Position numbers and translations under genes: made by a program
Notes under the pieces: generated by a model
Told to the model about the DNA's origin: nothing
The model's input: the letters and a program-made list of their open reading frames with translations, nothing else
Databases searched by the model: none
In this document: positions 63,801 to 64,000 of the stretch, one piece after another
How positions within the stretch are numbered: position 1 is the first letter of the stretch
How the letters are laid out: each line of letters starts with the position of its first letter
NCBI GenBank assembly: GCA_947175015.1
Contig: CAMWLE010000002.1
Span: forward strand, 29,129-93,128
From: an uncultured bacterium
Lineage (GTDB): Bacteria; Bacillota; Clostridia; Lachnospirales; Lachnospiraceae
DNA: 64,000 nucleotides
Direction: 5' to 3'

Positions 63801-64000
63801 ATTTTTCAATCCTCTTATAAACTACTTTGTGAATTTACCTTATTTTTGAGTATTGAAAATTATCAAACTCAATTGCACCAAAAGAAGTTAGCATAAACTA
63901 TTTTGTTTCCCATACTCATAATGCAAAAATTTTGATGCCATTTCTGATTTCTTATTTACAATCTTGCTTTTTTGTTATTGCTGTCCCTACTATACTTATT

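Noticed and set aside
63810..64000. A further gene upstream of the ANL ligase
   Set aside because: Only a 19-codon minus-strand frame without a ribosome site is seen in the last 190 bases; these are AT-rich and probably regulatory, and the cluster may resume beyond the window.

Overview
The window looks like chromosome of a gut-type, plant-fibre-degrading clostridium, most likely Lachnospiraceae. The signs are strong AGGAGG ribosome sites, a T-box ahead of threonyl-tRNA synthetase, MecA, sugar importers that carry no ATPase of their own, DUF5696/YIP1/NHL accessory genes, and a large pectin (rhamnogalacturonan, RG) locus. The assignment rests on gene content and was not confirmed by any search.

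Layout. (1) 1-9.8 kb: mixed genes: the 3' end of an HtrA-like protease, a phosphodiester-glycosidase-like protein, a beta-helix pectin-type protein, a ZIP metal transporter, a histidine phosphatase, a small XRE/DUF2975 membrane module and mecA. (2) 10.1-16.2 kb: an orphan AT-rich P-loop protein, then three envelope-glycolipid-type genes (GT2-GtrA, a GT28/UgtP-like glycosyltransferase with large insertions, an LPG-synthase-type membrane protein). (3) 16.2-21.8 kb, minus strand: an ABC-2 exporter interrupted by a 105-bp hairpin repeat, and thrS with its T-box. (4) 22.1-52.8 kb: fucI and an RG-I utilisation locus with PL4, two GH105, AraC regulator, GH95, a six-hairpin glycosidase, two sugar importers with accessory genes, CE12, GH28 and a PL11 lipoprotein. 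(5) 53.0-63.8 kb, minus strand, visibly AT-rich: a biosynthetic cluster.

How the pectin genes fit together. The PL11 lipoprotein should cut the RG backbone at the cell surface. Two importers (membrane-anchored or lipoprotein binding proteins plus paired permeases) bring in oligomers. PL4, GH28, GH105, CE12 and GH95 carry no visible signal peptide and would finish depolymerisation and deacetylation in the cytoplasm. FucI fits L-fucose released by GH95. The AraC protein is the only obvious local regulator.

The most unusual region is 53-63.8 kb. Three tandem genes of 40-41 codons encode Cys/Gly-rich peptides with a shared short leader, seven aligned cysteines and a common C-terminal G-[SA]-K. 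They lie in one orientation with a radical SAM protein carrying two SPASM-like cysteine modules, two adenylate-forming enzymes, a free-standing acyl carrier protein, a short-chain dehydrogenase, two half-ABC exporters, and a small gene split by an in-frame TAA. I read this as a radical-SAM RiPP pathway joined to an acyl-adenylation/ACP pathway. I cannot name a characterised system with this composition. The cluster may continue past position 64000.
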